From: Paeniglutamicibacter sp. Y32M11
Lineage (GTDB): Bacteria; Actinomycetota; Actinomycetes; Actinomycetales; Micrococcaceae
Direction of reading: 5' to 3'
NCBI RefSeq assembly: GCF_019285735.1
Contig: NZ_CP079107.1
Location: forward strand, 1,550,001 to 1,614,000
DNA: 64,000 nucleotides
The translations under genes and the position numbers were made by a program. The first letter of the stretch is position 1. Every line of letters starts with the position of its first letter. This document shows positions 1 to 10,893 of the stretch, one piece after another. A model generated the notes under the pieces. That model worked only from the letters and a program-made list of their open reading frames with translations, ran no database searches and was not told where the DNA came from.

Positions 1-741
1 AACCTTGACTCCGTTGTCGTCCTGTTCAACTTTTTCGAAGAAGACGCCGGTGTTGAACTTGATGCCACGCTTCTTGAAAGCGCGCTCCAAGTGCTTGATG
101 ATCGCCGGATCTTCGTTCGGGACCAGTGAGGGCAGGCCCTCAACGATGGTGACGTCTACGCCGAAGGACTTCCACACGGAAGCGAATTCAACGCCGATGA
201 CGCCGCCGCCGAGCACGATGGCGCTCTTGGGAAGGGTGTCCATGTTCAGTGCCTCGGTGCTCGTGAGCACACGACCGCCGATTTCCAGGCCGAAGGTCTT
301 CGACTCGGAACCGGTAGCGAGGATGATGTTCTTGCCCTTGTATGGCACGCCGTCAACGTCGATGGTGTCCTTGGAAACCAGGCGGCCGTTACCTTCGATG
401 ACGGTGACCTTCTTCATCTTCAGCAGACCGGTCAGGCCCTTGTACTTGCCAGCGACAATATTGTCCTTGTAGCTACGCACGGCGCCGAGGTCGATCGACT
501 CAAGGGTGGTGTTGATGCCGTACTTGGCACCTTCACGAGCATTTTCGGCCAATTCGGCCGAGTGCAGGTACGCCTTGGTAGGGATGCAACCCCAATGCAG
601 GCAGGTGCCACCGAGCTTGGCCTTTTCAATCAGACCGACGGTGAAGCCCAGCTGCACGGCGCGCAATGCTGCCGAGTAGCCGGCAGAACCGCCGCCGAGA
701 ATGAGGATGTCGAATTCTTGCGTTGCTGCCGATTCGGCCAC
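1..741 (-). CDS. lpdA: Dihydrolipoyl dehydrogenase (E3), partial: C-terminus beyond window
   Basis: FAD-dependent flavoprotein that reoxidises the dihydrolipoamide of pyruvate and 2-oxoglutarate dehydrogenase complexes in the cytoplasm. The 247 visible residues start with an ADP-binding GGGSAGYSAA fold, followed by the redox disulfide in GGTCLHWGCIPTK, and then a second Rossmann motif (VLGGGVIGVEFAS) for NAD. The gene reads off the left edge, so the dimerisation domain is missing only because of the window. The GTG start at 741 is preceded by a GAGGGAG ribosome site. The disulfide context CLHWGC, with His-Trp, is the variant I associate with actinobacterial Lpd. Family assignment is firm. Confidence 0.95.
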   Translation of the reverse strand, partial: MAESAATQEFDILILGGGSAGYSAALRAVQLGFTVGLIEKAKLGGTCLHWGCIPTKAYLHSAELAENAREGAKYGINTTLESIDLGAVRSYKDNIVAGKYKGLTGLLKMKKVTVIEGNGRLVSKDTIDVDGVPYKGKNIILATGSESKTFGLEIGGRVLTSTEALNMDTLPKSAIVLGGGVIGVEFASVWKSFGVDVTIVEGLPSLVPNEDPAIIKHLERAFKKRGIKFNTGVFFEKVEQDDNGVKV

Positions 742-979
742 GTGAACGCTCCCTCGTAATGAGTTATGGCCGACGTCGTGGTCGACCAGGGGGTCTATTG
801 GGTGTGTCTTTGCTGGCCCAATCCGGGTCGACAAACACGGTAAAGCAGTGATCTTTCACGTTCACCTTATCCCCCCAAATCGTACGGAGCCACATGTCGT
901 GAGCCAGATTGCGGACTCCTGTGACCGGCCCCACAGCGGTGGCGGCCAAAGTGGCCGACACCGCCGCGATTCCGGCCAT

Positions 980-999
980 TTCTACTACGAGAAGTAGAA
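980..999. repeat. 20-bp inverted repeat downstream of pepA
   Basis: TTCTACT and AGTAGAA flank a 6-base loop. There is no T-run on either strand, so it is a poor intrinsic terminator. The half sites TTCTAC/GTAGAA are the same as in the BlaI-type operator pair near 12.37 kb, but the spacer is 8 instead of 5 bases. It lies between the pepA stop and the lpdA start on the strand of both genes. Confidence 0.45.
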
Positions 1000-1032
1000 A
1001 AGGGGGATTGTGTGTGCGCTTGTTGGTCTTCC

Positions 1033-2547
1033 CTACTTGGCCGCGGACATTTCCTCGGCCAGCGCTACCAGGGTGCGCACCGAAGATCCGGTGCCATTCT
1101 TATGGGTGTATCCGAAGGGTGCCGACTCGTTAAATGCGGGACCGGCAATGTCCATATGGGCCCACGGAATCTTGACCCCATCGACCTCACCTACGAACTC
1201 ATTCAAGAACACCGCTGCGGTCATCATGCCGCCCATGCGCTCACCGATGTTGGCCAGATCGGCAACCTGAGAATCGATGGTGGCGCGCAGTTCCTCGGGA
1301 AGCGGCATGGCCCATGCACCCTCGCCGGCACGGGTAGCGGCGGCAACCACGGCATCACGTAGTGTGTCATCGCCCATGATTCCGGCGGTGCGAAGGCCGA
1401 GAGCGACCATCTGGGCGCCGGTCAGGGTGGCGATATCAATCAACGCGTCGGGCTTTTCGAGGCTAGCTGCCGCCAGTCCATCACCCATGACCAAACGGCC
1501 CTCGGCGTCGGTGTTGAGTACCTCGACGGTCTTGCCACCGAACATGGTGATCACATCGCCCGGGCGGGTGGAGGCACCACCTGGCATGTTTTCCGCAAGG
1601 CAGAGCCATCCGGTGACCTTGATCGGCAGGCCAAGAGCGGCAATGGCGGTAACGGTCTGGAAGACTGTTGCTGCGCCGGCCATGTCCGACTTCATGGCGT
1701 GCATGCCGGCGGCCGGCTTGATGGAGATTCCGCCGGTGTCGAAGGTGATGCCCTTGCCGACCAACGCTAGGTGCTTGGTGGCCTTGGCGGGGGAGTACTC
1801 GACCTTGACCATGCGTGGCTTGCGTACCGAGCCTCCGCCGACGCCCATAAGGCCGCCGTAGCCATCCTTCTCAAGCTTCTTCTCGTCGATGATCGTGACC
1901 TTCAGGCCTGCGCCCTTGGTGGTGTCCTTAACTTCTTGGGCGAAGGACTCCGGGTACAAGACGTTGGGAGCGGTGTTGACCAGATCGCGCGTGGCGCGCA
2001 CTGCGCGGCCCAAGATTGCTGCACGCTTCAGGGCGGCAGGCAGGTCCTTATCCGCGGAGGCCGCGGTGGCAATGATGGCCTCGCTCAGCGGCAGCTTGGT
2101 GGCAGGGGTGGAGCGGTGGTTGTTGAAGTGGTAAGCGCCGAAGGTAATGCCCTCTGCCACGGCTGCTGCCTGCGCGAGGGTGGCGGCGGGCAGGGCGAAG
2201 AGGATGGTGTTAACGCCAGTCAACTGGCGAGCGGCGGATCCGGCGGCTCGACGCAGCGCTTCGTCGCTCAACGTCGATTCCTCGAATGAGCCCAGACCAA
2301 CGAGCACCAAGATGTCGGCCTTCATCTCCGCGTTGGCGGCGAAGCGCACCAATTCATCGGCTTTGCCGGTGACGCCCAGAGCCGTGAGCGAGTCCTGAAG
2401 GGTTTCGGTGACCTTAACGCTGAAAGGAGAAGCCACCAGCACCGGACCATCGGTGCCCTTAACAACACCGAGGACCAGCGCGCCGGCGCCAATTCGCTTG
2501 ATGTCAGTGGAGACGGCTGTCAGCTTGAGATCGCTGGAGTTGATCAC
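1033..2547 (-). CDS. pepA: Leucyl aminopeptidase (M17, PepA)
   Basis: Cytosolic M17 aminopeptidase, a hexameric di-metal enzyme removing N-terminal residues from peptides. The 504-residue length fits the family. The metal-binding signature NTDAEGRLVM is present, as are the upstream KGITFDTGGISIKP and MKSDMAGAATV segments holding metal ligands and the catalytic lysine. The start is GTG at 2547, with AGGAC eight bases upstream. A TANNNT box (TAGATT on the minus strand, 2607-2612) could be the promoter -10. It is followed on the same strand by lpdA after about 290 bp. Confidence 0.95.
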   Translation of the reverse strand: MINSSDLKLTAVSTDIKRIGAGALVLGVVKGTDGPVLVASPFSVKVTETLQDSLTALGVTGKADELVRFAANAEMKADILVLVGLGSFEESTLSDEALRRAAGSAARQLTGVNTILFALPAATLAQAAAVAEGITFGAYHFNNHRSTPATKLPLSEAIIATAASADKDLPAALKRAAILGRAVRATRDLVNTAPNVLYPESFAQEVKDTTKGAGLKVTIIDEKKLEKDGYGGLMGVGGGSVRKPRMVKVEYSPAKATKHLALVGKGITFDTGGISIKPAAGMHAMKSDMAGAATVFQTVTAIAALGLPIKVTGWLCLAENMPGGASTRPGDVITMFGGKTVEVLNTDAEGRLVMGDGLAAASLEKPDALIDIATLTGAQMVALGLRTAGIMGDDTLRDAVVAAATRAGEGAWAMPLPEELRATIDSQVADLANIGERMGGMMTAAVFLNEFVGEVDGVKIPWAHMDIAGPAFNESAPFGYTHKNGTGSSVRTLVALAEEMSAAK

Positions 2548-2957
2548 GAAACGAGTCCTGTTCTTTGAATTCTGTGCAAACGGGTCTTTTACCGATGCAT
2601 CGAAATAATCTAAGCAGCGTCCGCGCGCCGGGGTTACCGGGACGCCAATGCTGATTGGCTAATATCAATCGTATCGTTGAGACGGATCCCACAACGCATT
2701 TGACAGGCAACCGGCCTAGAATTGGGTGTGGGCCGCGGGAAGAAAACAGCACACATGCTGGTTGACCCCTTATGTCGGCAACCGAACGACACCACGATTC
2801 GGTTCGCCCGGCCCGCAGCTACCACTGGTTACTCCCTTCACCGCGTCGCGTCTCAAGTCGCCACGCCCCCGGGAAGATCCGGAGATGATGGATCACCATC
2901 CACATCATCGGTGCGGGTGGCGAACTTCAACGACGCAACCTGAAAGGAGCAGCCGCA
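2548..2957. other. Divergent intergenic region pepA / PAC2 gene
   Basis: 410 bp without a convincing gene. It must hold the divergent promoters. On the minus strand TAGATT (2607-2612) is a candidate -10 for pepA. On the plus strand TAGAAT (2717-2722) is a candidate -10 for the PAC2 gene. The TTGACA at 2700-2705 is only 11 bp from TAGAAT and is not a normal -35 partner. A short inverted repeat GATTG (2653-2657) / CAATC (2666-2670) is also present. Short ORFs here have no recognisable features. Confidence 0.5.
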
Positions 2958-3890
2958 ATGCTTGACCCTCAATCTCTGATTAGGTTCGAAGACTTTGACC
3001 TGGATGCTCTAGAACTCCAAGGCCTGAATCTGCTCGTTGGCCTCCGCGGCCATGCTGATGCGGGACATGCACTCGCCCAGGTACGGGCAGAACTGCTTGA
3101 TTCCTTGAATCCGAAGCTCATTGCCTCCTTCGATATTGATCAACTTATTAACTATCGTGAGCGTCGCCCCCAGATTTCCTTCCTGGGTGACCACTACGCC
3201 GCCTACCAGGCGCCCCGCCTTGAGCTCTACCGGCTGACGGATGGGCTAGAACGCGACTTCCTATTCCTTACCGGACCGGAACCGGATCTGGCGTGGGAAC
3301 GTGTCAGCGCAGCTATCATCGCGCTGGTTGAAGCCTTTAACATTCGGTTGACGGTTTCCTTCGACGCCGTGCCGATGCCAGTGCCCCACACCCGCCCGCT
3401 GGGAGTCACCGCTCACGGCAACCGCGAGGAATTGATCACCGGCATCTCCACCTGGACGCCTACCGCAGAACTGCCAGCCAGCCTGACGAGTCTGCTGGAA
3501 ATCCGGCTCAACGAGGCGGGCAAGGACGCCGTGGGCTATTCCATCCACGTGCCGCACTATCTCGCCGAGGCCGAATACCCGCAGGTTGCCGTCGGCATCC
3601 TCGAATATGTGGGTGCGGCCCTGGAACTAGGTCTGCCCACGGATCGGCTTCGCGAGGCTGGCCGCAACCTCGAATCACAGATCGCCGATCAGGTGGCCGC
3701 AACGCCCGAGGTAGCGCGCATGGTGGAAAACTTCGAGCAGCGCTTTGACCAGCATGTCCCGGAGACCGAACGCCGATCATTGTTGGTCACCGCGAATGCA
3801 GAGCTCCCCGATGGAGACGAACTTGCCATGGCCGCGGAGGCATTCCTCTCCGGTTTCCCCGAAGCAGATGGCACTGCCACCAAGGATTAG
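2958..3890 (+). CDS. PAC2 family protein
   Basis: 310-residue protein of the PAC2 (proteasome assembly chaperone 2-like) family, common in actinobacteria and archaea. The segments GLNLLVGLRGHADAGHALAQ, ASFDIDQLINYRERRP and SIHVPHYLAEAEYPQV are typical of the family. Biochemical role is not established; a proteasome-related role has been suggested from the eukaryotic homologue only. AAGGAGC lies 8-9 bases before the ATG. The MFS gene begins 3 bp after its stop, so the two are probably co-transcribed. Confidence 0.85.
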   Translation: MLDPQSLIRFEDFDLDALELQGLNLLVGLRGHADAGHALAQVRAELLDSLNPKLIASFDIDQLINYRERRPQISFLGDHYAAYQAPRLELYRLTDGLERDFLFLTGPEPDLAWERVSAAIIALVEAFNIRLTVSFDAVPMPVPHTRPLGVTAHGNREELITGISTWTPTAELPASLTSLLEIRLNEAGKDAVGYSIHVPHYLAEAEYPQVAVGILEYVGAALELGLPTDRLREAGRNLESQIADQVAATPEVARMVENFEQRFDQHVPETERRSLLVTANAELPDGDELAMAAEAFLSGFPEADGTATKD

Positions 3891-3893
3891 ATA

Positions 3894-5216
3894 GTGATTA
3901 AGGCCAAACACCTCGATTCGACCAGATCATGGATTGTGTGGATAGCGAGCATCATCGCTTACCTCATCGCCGTGACTCAACGCACCAGTTTCGGGGTGGC
4001 TGGCCTAGAGGCCACCGACCGCTTTGCCGCTTCCGCCTCCATCTTGGCGACCTTCTCCGTGGTGCAGCTGATTGTTTACGCCGGGCTGCAGATTCCCGTG
4101 GGCATCCTGGTGGACAAGTGGGGTCCGCGTGCCATGATCACCGGCGGTGCCGCGCTGATGATCATCGGTCAGCTGCTGTTGGCCATGGCTGATTCCGTTG
4201 GCGCTGGTTTGGTGGGCAGGTTCTTCGTGGGCGCCGGCGATGCGATGACCTTCGTCTCGGTAATTCGACTGCTTCCCATCTGGTTCTCCGGCTATCGCAT
4301 CCCGATGCTGACGCAGGCCACCGGCATGGTCGGGCAATTGGGTCAGCTGCTATCGCTCATCCCGTTTGTGGCCCTTTTGCACCTGTGGGGTTGGAGCCCC
4401 GCGTTCCTGTCCCTCGCGGCACTCTCAGTCTTGGCCTTTATGCTGTCCCTGATATTGATCAGCAATGGTCCGCGCGGAGCGGTCGAGACAACTCTTCCGA
4501 ACCCTAAGGCCAGAGTGCTGCTCTCCACGGCGTGGCGTGAACCCGGCACCCGATTGGGCTTCTGGACGCACTTCACCACCCAGTTCACCACCAACGTCTT
4601 CCTGCTCACGTGGGGCTATCCGTTTTTGGTGTCAGGGCAGGGGGTCAGTCCGGCCACCGCGTCGGCATTACTTTCCATCTTCGTGATCGTAGCCATTTGC
4701 GCGGGACCTATCCTGGGCTCGGCCGTGGCCCGTTACCCCGAGCGACGCTCATCCATAGCCTTCATGGTGATTGGCGCGCTGACGCTGTGCTGGCTGATCG
4801 TGATCCTCTGGCCGGGGCGCGCCCCCTTGTGGATGCTGATTCTGCTGATCATTTCTGTAGCACTCGGTGGTCCGGCATCCATGATTGCCTTCGATTTTGC
4901 CCGCACCTTCAATCCACCGCACATCATCGGAACGGCAACGGGCGTGGTGAACGTCGGCGGGTTCCTGGCGGCGCTTGTCACGGTGTACGTGATCGGTTGG
5001 CTCTTGGACCTCCAGCAAAAGGCAGCCGGACCCGGTGCCGAGCTTTACACCCTCGATACCTTCCGTTGGGCCATGTCCTTCCAATTCGTCATGGTTCTCG
5101 GCGGGGTGATCGGCATGGTGGTGACCCGCAACAAGGCCCGCCGGCAAATGGCCTTGCAAGGGCAGTACACGCCGCGAACATCTGGGCGTTTTGGTCGGCG
5201 TAACCGGATCCAGTAG
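3894..5216 (+). CDS. MFS transporter
   Basis: 440-residue major facilitator with about 12 hydrophobic segments and a motif-A-like loop between the second and third helices (VDKWGPRAM, about residues 72-80). Substrate unknown; the N-terminal region (QRTSFGVAGLEATDRF) resembles the nitrate/sugar-phosphate-like MFS proteins often annotated only as MFS. GTG start at 3894 with AAGGAT eight bases upstream inside the end of the PAC2 gene. The basic C-terminal tail is cytoplasmic by the positive-inside rule. Confidence 0.85.
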   Translation: MIKAKHLDSTRSWIVWIASIIAYLIAVTQRTSFGVAGLEATDRFAASASILATFSVVQLIVYAGLQIPVGILVDKWGPRAMITGGAALMIIGQLLLAMADSVGAGLVGRFFVGAGDAMTFVSVIRLLPIWFSGYRIPMLTQATGMVGQLGQLLSLIPFVALLHLWGWSPAFLSLAALSVLAFMLSLILISNGPRGAVETTLPNPKARVLLSTAWREPGTRLGFWTHFTTQFTTNVFLLTWGYPFLVSGQGVSPATASALLSIFVIVAICAGPILGSAVARYPERRSSIAFMVIGALTLCWLIVILWPGRAPLWMLILLIISVALGGPASMIAFDFARTFNPPHIIGTATGVVNVGGFLAALVTVYVIGWLLDLQQKAAGPGAELYTLDTFRWAMSFQFVMVLGGVIGMVVTRNKARRQMALQGQYTPRTSGRFGRRNRIQ

Positions 5217-5347
5217 CCCTCGGCGCGCCGCCGAAGGTGATCTCAGAGCACTTTTCCGCACTGAATCTTCGCCGTAGAGATCCGTATGTGCCGGGGTATC
5301 CACAAGTTTCCGTTCGGCCCCCGCACGCCGGTCCACGATGGAGCACC

Positions 5348-6514
5348 ATGGGTTTCATGACTACGACACCCTCAGCTTCGAATTTTTCTCTGGCCAGTCC
5401 CGAAGAAGTCTTGGCCTACATTCCCCACGCCCTAGGGTTCTATCCACGCAACGCGGTGGTCCTGTTGATCATGCAGGGATCGGGGCTGGCGGCAACGCTT
5501 CGCATAGATCTCCCAAACGCGGAAAACGGAGACGCCCAAGCTGCCCACTGGATCACTCAGCTGGTGAAGTTGGTCCACAAAGTTCCGGACGCTTCAGCGG
5601 TATTCCTGGCCATCTATACGGGTCAAAAGTCTGGGACAAGTCACGAGTCGCTTCCCAAAGCTGACCTCGTTCAGGCACTCGCACCGGCGCTGGTTCGCTC
5701 TAAGATTCAGGTCCGCGACGCTTGGTACGTGGGAGCCCATCATTGGCATAGCTATTTCTGTCTCAGTGAGGATTGCTGCCCGTCCGAAGGATACGACCTC
5801 CCCGATTTGGCCCTGACCGAGACGCATCTGCGCATGGTGGTGGCCGGTTCGGCGCCCACCGAAGAGATCTGGGACGGACGTGGCGCGCCCGAGTGGCCCA
5901 ACAAGTCAGCCATCCGCTCTCTCATCGAGATTCTGGCGGGGGAACTGCCCGGGACAGCTTCACGCGAATCGATGATTCGTGGATGGGCCCAATTACTTGA
6001 TTCCGATCCGCTCGTGGCCGAACGCCGGTTTCGTGGCGATGAAACGCTGTGCGCTTCGCTGCTGGTCTCGCTTAACGACCGGATGGTCCGCGATATCCTT
6101 CCCTACCTGGCTGGCCGTGGGGCAGCCCGTGCCTACGCCGCCTTCAAGGAGGTATCACGAGCCACCGACTTCGGAAAAGCGTCGGAAGATTTCTCCGGTT
6201 TCCTGCTGGGTACGGCCTCCTGCACCCCCGAATGGGATCGCATTGACCGGTTGTGGTTCCTCTGCAGGGACCTCTTGGGTGTTGCCGAGGGGTCGGAGGA
6301 AACCGCGCTGCTGTGCCTGATGGGCTGGATCAATTGGTCAAAGGGCAAGGGCAGCTCCGCCCTACGGCTGTTTGTGACAGCGCTTGAATTGGATCCGGAC
6401 TATCGACTCGCACAGCTCATGGAAAAGTTGTTAGAAACGGGGGAGATGCCGACGTGGGTGGCTGATCCGGCACGTGCTTGGCGGATGCGACTCGAGGGAC
6501 GACTCACCGCCTGA
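5348..6514 (+). CDS. DUF4192 domain protein
   Basis: 388-residue protein with the DUF4192 N-terminal signature (SPEEVLAYIPHALGFYPRNA), found almost only in actinobacteria and without known function. The open frame extends upstream to 5237, but the ATG at 5348 is preceded by GGAG at good spacing and the family homology starts right after it, so the shorter start is chosen. An in-frame ATG at 5357 is an alternative. The C-terminal part is helical with a TPR-like stretch (GWINWSKGKGSSALRLFVTA). Confidence 0.82.
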   Translation: MGFMTTTPSASNFSLASPEEVLAYIPHALGFYPRNAVVLLIMQGSGLAATLRIDLPNAENGDAQAAHWITQLVKLVHKVPDASAVFLAIYTGQKSGTSHESLPKADLVQALAPALVRSKIQVRDAWYVGAHHWHSYFCLSEDCCPSEGYDLPDLALTETHLRMVVAGSAPTEEIWDGRGAPEWPNKSAIRSLIEILAGELPGTASRESMIRGWAQLLDSDPLVAERRFRGDETLCASLLVSLNDRMVRDILPYLAGRGAARAYAAFKEVSRATDFGKASEDFSGFLLGTASCTPEWDRIDRLWFLCRDLLGVAEGSEETALLCLMGWINWSKGKGSSALRLFVTALELDPDYRLAQLMEKLLETGEMPTWVADPARAWRMRLEGRLTA

Positions 6515-6812
6515 GCCGCAGGGCTGCCCCTGTATAGCAGAAGAATCTTTTGGCCCGCACGGCACAATGAATCGCCAACGGGTTGAAACGTGAGAGACTA
6601 TTAACCAACAGACCCGGTTGGGTTCGTGTTCCATGGCTATCATGCCAGCTCCGTCGAGCTACCTCGATGGGAACAAATGGCGGGAAAAAGGCGTTCCACT
6701 TAGTGGACCCGGATTCCCGACTCGCCTCCAGTAGGCGGGACGCGGACTTGACAGGGTCATAGTGGTGTTACCGGTAGGTGGCATCGCGGACGAACCGTGA
6801 GAAAGGTATTTC

Positions 6813-8039
<1,227 letters not shown>

Positions 8040-8059
8040 ATCGAAGTAAAAGCCACACC

Positions 8060-8107
8060 AAGGTGCCGGTGTTGTTCGTGCAGACGCGCGATCAACACCG
8101 GCACCTT
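8060..8107 (+). terminator. Terminator of sigA
   Basis: Perfect 15-bp stem (AAGGTGCCGGTGTTG at 8060-8074 and its complement at 8093-8107) with an 18-base loop, 20 bp after the sigA stop. The U-tract is weak (TGTGCTT), as is common in actinobacteria. Confidence 0.8.
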
Positions 8108-8185
8108 GTGCTTAACACCAGAAAACGAGCCAGTGGAGCATCACTCGGGTCCTTTACAAATCCGTGGCAAGGCACCTTAACTGCA

Positions 8186-8216
8186 GCGGGACCCCGGCAT
8201 GCTGCCAGGGTCCCGC
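8186..8216 (-). terminator. Hairpin downstream of the DUF7455 gene
   Basis: 9-bp perfect stem GCGGGACCC / GGGTCCCGC with a 13-base loop, 37 bp beyond the stop of the minus-strand gene at 8253. Together with the sigA hairpin it separates the convergent genes. Confidence 0.6.
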
Positions 8217-8252
8217 AATAAAATCTATTCGGCTTGGAGCCGAACGATCAGC

Positions 8253-8477
8253 TTAATCCTCGTCGTCGTAAACTGGCTTCTCGTAGAGTCGCGAAGTTTC
8301 GTCTTGCCATTCGGTAGTCAGGGGGCGCAGTTTTTCTTCTACGGAACGAGCGTGGTGGCCGCAGAAGAAGAGCTCGCCGCCGGAGGTCCCCAATACTGCA
8401 CGCACAAATGCTTGTGCACCGCACCGGTCGCAACGATCAAGAGCGTTCAGCTGCCGAGTTACTGTCGTCGTGGTCAT
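8253..8477 (-). CDS. Small DUF7455-type zinc-ribbon-like protein
   Basis: 74-residue protein: CDRCGAQAFVRAV, then FFCGHH, giving a CxxC...CxxH pattern that could hold one zinc. It resembles short actinobacterial proteins annotated as DUF7455. The ATG at 8477 is chosen over the in-frame ATG 15 bp upstream because AAGGAGG sits six bases before it. Such proteins often sit beside sigA in this phylum; the function is unknown. The C-terminus is acidic (YDDED). Confidence 0.8.
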   Translation of the reverse strand: MTTTTVTRQLNALDRCDRCGAQAFVRAVLGTSGGELFFCGHHARSVEEKLRPLTTEWQDETSRLYEKPVYDDED

Positions 8478-8676
8478 GATGACCTCCTTCATTCGATGTG
8501 TAACTAATACAACCAGCTAAACCTCATTTTGTTTCTCGATTAATTGCTCTTTCGCTGACCGCGTAGCTCACAGAGGGGTGAGGTGGCGCTCAATGATCCC
8601 GGGCAAACGCGAAATGACGGGCCCAGAGACTATTGTTGTTAGCGACGTTCCGAAGTTTTTGAGGAGTTTTACAACC

Positions 8677-10782
8677 GTGGCCCAAAGCAATGACTACAAC
8701 GCCCGACACCTGTCTGTTCTCGAGGGTCTCGAGGCAGTTCGCAAACGTCCGGGCATGTACATCGGCTCCACCGATTCACGTGGCCTCATGCACTGCCTCT
8801 GGGAAATCATTGACAACTCCGTTGATGAAGCGTTGGCCGGCCATGGCCAATCCATCAACGTGCTTTTGCACCCGGACGGATCGGTAGAGATCCACGATGA
8901 TGGCCGCGGCATCCCCGTAGACATCGAACCAAAAACCGGGCTATCGGGCGTGGAAGTCGTTTTCACGAAGCTTCACGCGGGTGGCAAATTTGGTGGCGGC
9001 TCCTACACCGCTTCCGGTGGTCTGCATGGCGTCGGTGCTTCGGTGGTCAATGCGCTGTCCGCGCGCCTTGACGTCGAGGTTGACCGCGGAGGCAAGACGT
9101 ATGGAATGCAGTTCCGCCGTGGGGAGCCGGGGCGCTTCACCGACAAGGGAAAGCCCAAGGCTGACGCCACCTTTGAAGCGTTCTCCTTGGAGTCGGTGCT
9201 CGACGTGGTGGGTAAGGCTAAGCGAGGCGTCACCGGAACACGTGTGCGCTACTGGGCTGACCGGCAGATTTTCACTCCCGATGCAAAATTCTCCTACACG
9301 GAACTGCAGGCGCGAGCTCGACAGACCTCCTTCCTTGTTCCAGGGCTAAAAATCACCCTTCGCGACGAGCGGGGATTGGCCGGAACACCTGGCGAAGATG
9401 GACCATACGAGGAAATCTTCCAGCATGATGGTGGTATTTCCGAGTTCGTGGATTACCTCGCCAACGACGGTGCCGTGACAGATATTTGGCGCTTCCAGGG
9501 ATCGGGAACCTTCAAGGAATCGGTTCCGGTCATCGATGGTTCCGGACATAGCCGCATTACCGAGGTTGAACGCACCTGCGAGGTGGACGTTGCCCTGCGT
9601 TGGGGCATCGGATACGAAACAAATCTCCGTTCTTTCGTCAACATCATTTCCACGCCGAAGGGTGGAACTCACCAGACCGGGTTTGATCAGGCACTGCTGA
9701 AGACCTTCCGCAAGGTCATTGAAGCCAACGCCCGCAAGCTCAAGGCTGGCAACGACAAGATTGAGAAGGACGACGTTGCTGCCGGGTTGACCGCGGTACT
9801 TACGGTCCGGTTGGCGGAACCCCAATTCGAGGGTCAGACCAAGGAGATCCTTGGCACATCGGCCGTACGGCTCATCGTTTCCAAGGTGGTCGAGAAGGCA
9901 CTGACCGAGAAGTTGAATTCTTCTGCCAAGGGGGAGAAAACGCAATCGGCCATGTTGCTGGAGAAGGTTGTTAGCGAAATGAAGTCGCGCATTTCCGCGC
10001 GAGTTCACAAGGAAACGCAGCGGCGTAAGAACGCTCTGGAAACCTCATCGCTGCCCACCAAACTGGCCGATTGCCGCAGCACCGATACGTTGAAAACCGA
10101 ACTGTTCATCGTCGAGGGTGACAGCGCACTGGGTACGGCTCGCTTGGCTCGGTCCTCGGACTTCCAGGCGCTGCTGCCGATTCGCGGCAAGATCCTGAAC
10201 GTGCAGAAGGCTTCGGTGGCAGATATGCTCTCCAACGCCGAGTGCGCCGCCCTGATTCAGGTTGTTGGCGCCGGATCCGGACGAAGCTTTGATATTACTC
10301 AGGCGCGCTACGGCAAGGTGGTGCTCATGACGGATGCAGACGTTGATGGAGCACATATTCGTACCTTGCTTCTGACGCTCTTCTTCCGTTACATGCGTCC
10401 CATGGTGGAGTCCGGGCGAGTTTATGCCGCAGTTCCACCGCTTCACCGGGTTGAGGTGATCAATCACGGAACCAAGGAAAACGAGATGGTGTACACCTAC
10501 TCGGAGAACGAACTGCATCAGGTATTGGGCGCCCTGGAAAAGGCGGGTAAACGCTACAAGGAACCGATCCAGCGTTATAAGGGCTTGGGCGAAATGGACG
10601 CCGACCAGTTGGCGGAGACCACCATGGATCCACGGCATCGCACACTGCGCCGCGTAGGACTCGAGCATGCGGAGTCGGCGGAGCGGGTATTCGATCTGCT
10701 GATGGGTTCTGACGTTGCACCGCGCAAGGAATTCATCATTTCCGGTGCGGAACGTCTTGAACGAGACCGCATCGACGCGTAG
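8677..10782 (+). CDS. parE: DNA topoisomerase IV subunit B (ParE, GyrB paralogue)
   Basis: ATPase subunit of a type IIA topoisomerase. The GHKL ATPase has IIDNSVDEALAG and DDGRGIPV; the transducer domain follows; the TOPRIM domain carries EGDSALGTA and MTDADVDGAHIRTLL. EGDSALG instead of GyrB's EGDSAGG, and the total of 701 residues, point to the second actinobacterial enzyme rather than gyrase. The GTG at 8677 is chosen because GAGGAG precedes it and homology begins at NARHLSVLEGLEAVRKRPGM. The partner subunit parC is at 19.2-21.9 kb on the other strand. Confidence 0.92.
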   Translation: MAQSNDYNARHLSVLEGLEAVRKRPGMYIGSTDSRGLMHCLWEIIDNSVDEALAGHGQSINVLLHPDGSVEIHDDGRGIPVDIEPKTGLSGVEVVFTKLHAGGKFGGGSYTASGGLHGVGASVVNALSARLDVEVDRGGKTYGMQFRRGEPGRFTDKGKPKADATFEAFSLESVLDVVGKAKRGVTGTRVRYWADRQIFTPDAKFSYTELQARARQTSFLVPGLKITLRDERGLAGTPGEDGPYEEIFQHDGGISEFVDYLANDGAVTDIWRFQGSGTFKESVPVIDGSGHSRITEVERTCEVDVALRWGIGYETNLRSFVNIISTPKGGTHQTGFDQALLKTFRKVIEANARKLKAGNDKIEKDDVAAGLTAVLTVRLAEPQFEGQTKEILGTSAVRLIVSKVVEKALTEKLNSSAKGEKTQSAMLLEKVVSEMKSRISARVHKETQRRKNALETSSLPTKLADCRSTDTLKTELFIVEGDSALGTARLARSSDFQALLPIRGKILNVQKASVADMLSNAECAALIQVVGAGSGRSFDITQARYGKVVLMTDADVDGAHIRTLLLTLFFRYMRPMVESGRVYAAVPPLHRVEVINHGTKENEMVYTYSENELHQVLGALEKAGKRYKEPIQRYKGLGEMDADQLAETTMDPRHRTLRRVGLEHAESAERVFDLLMGSDVAPRKEFIISGAERLERDRIDA

Positions 10783-10794
10783 TCCGAGAGTATG

Positions 10795-10840
10795 AAGTGA
10801 TCGCTCAGATCCCCACCCCAGGGAATCTGAGCGATCACTT
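10795..10840. terminator. Bidirectional terminator parE / blaR
   Basis: 16-bp perfect stem (AAGTGATCGCTCAGAT at 10795-10810, complement at 10825-10840) between convergent genes; it is followed by TCTAGTT on the plus strand. Confidence 0.8.
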
Positions 10841-10893
10841 TCTAGTTAAAGCGGGGAAAGACCTCGCATATTTGCCGATAGTCCGCGGAGAAT

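Noticed and set aside
764-979. Minus-strand ORF between pepA and lpdA
   Set aside because: Low-complexity translation, no ribosome site, no family resemblance; the stretch reads as intergenic.
2700-2722. TTGACA/TAGAAT as a sigma-70 promoter
   Set aside because: Spacer is 11 bases, too short for one promoter; only TAGAAT is kept as a candidate.
6748-6771. TTGACA upstream of sigA as its -35
   Set aside because: No TANNNT box at 16-19 bases downstream, so it is not listed as a feature.
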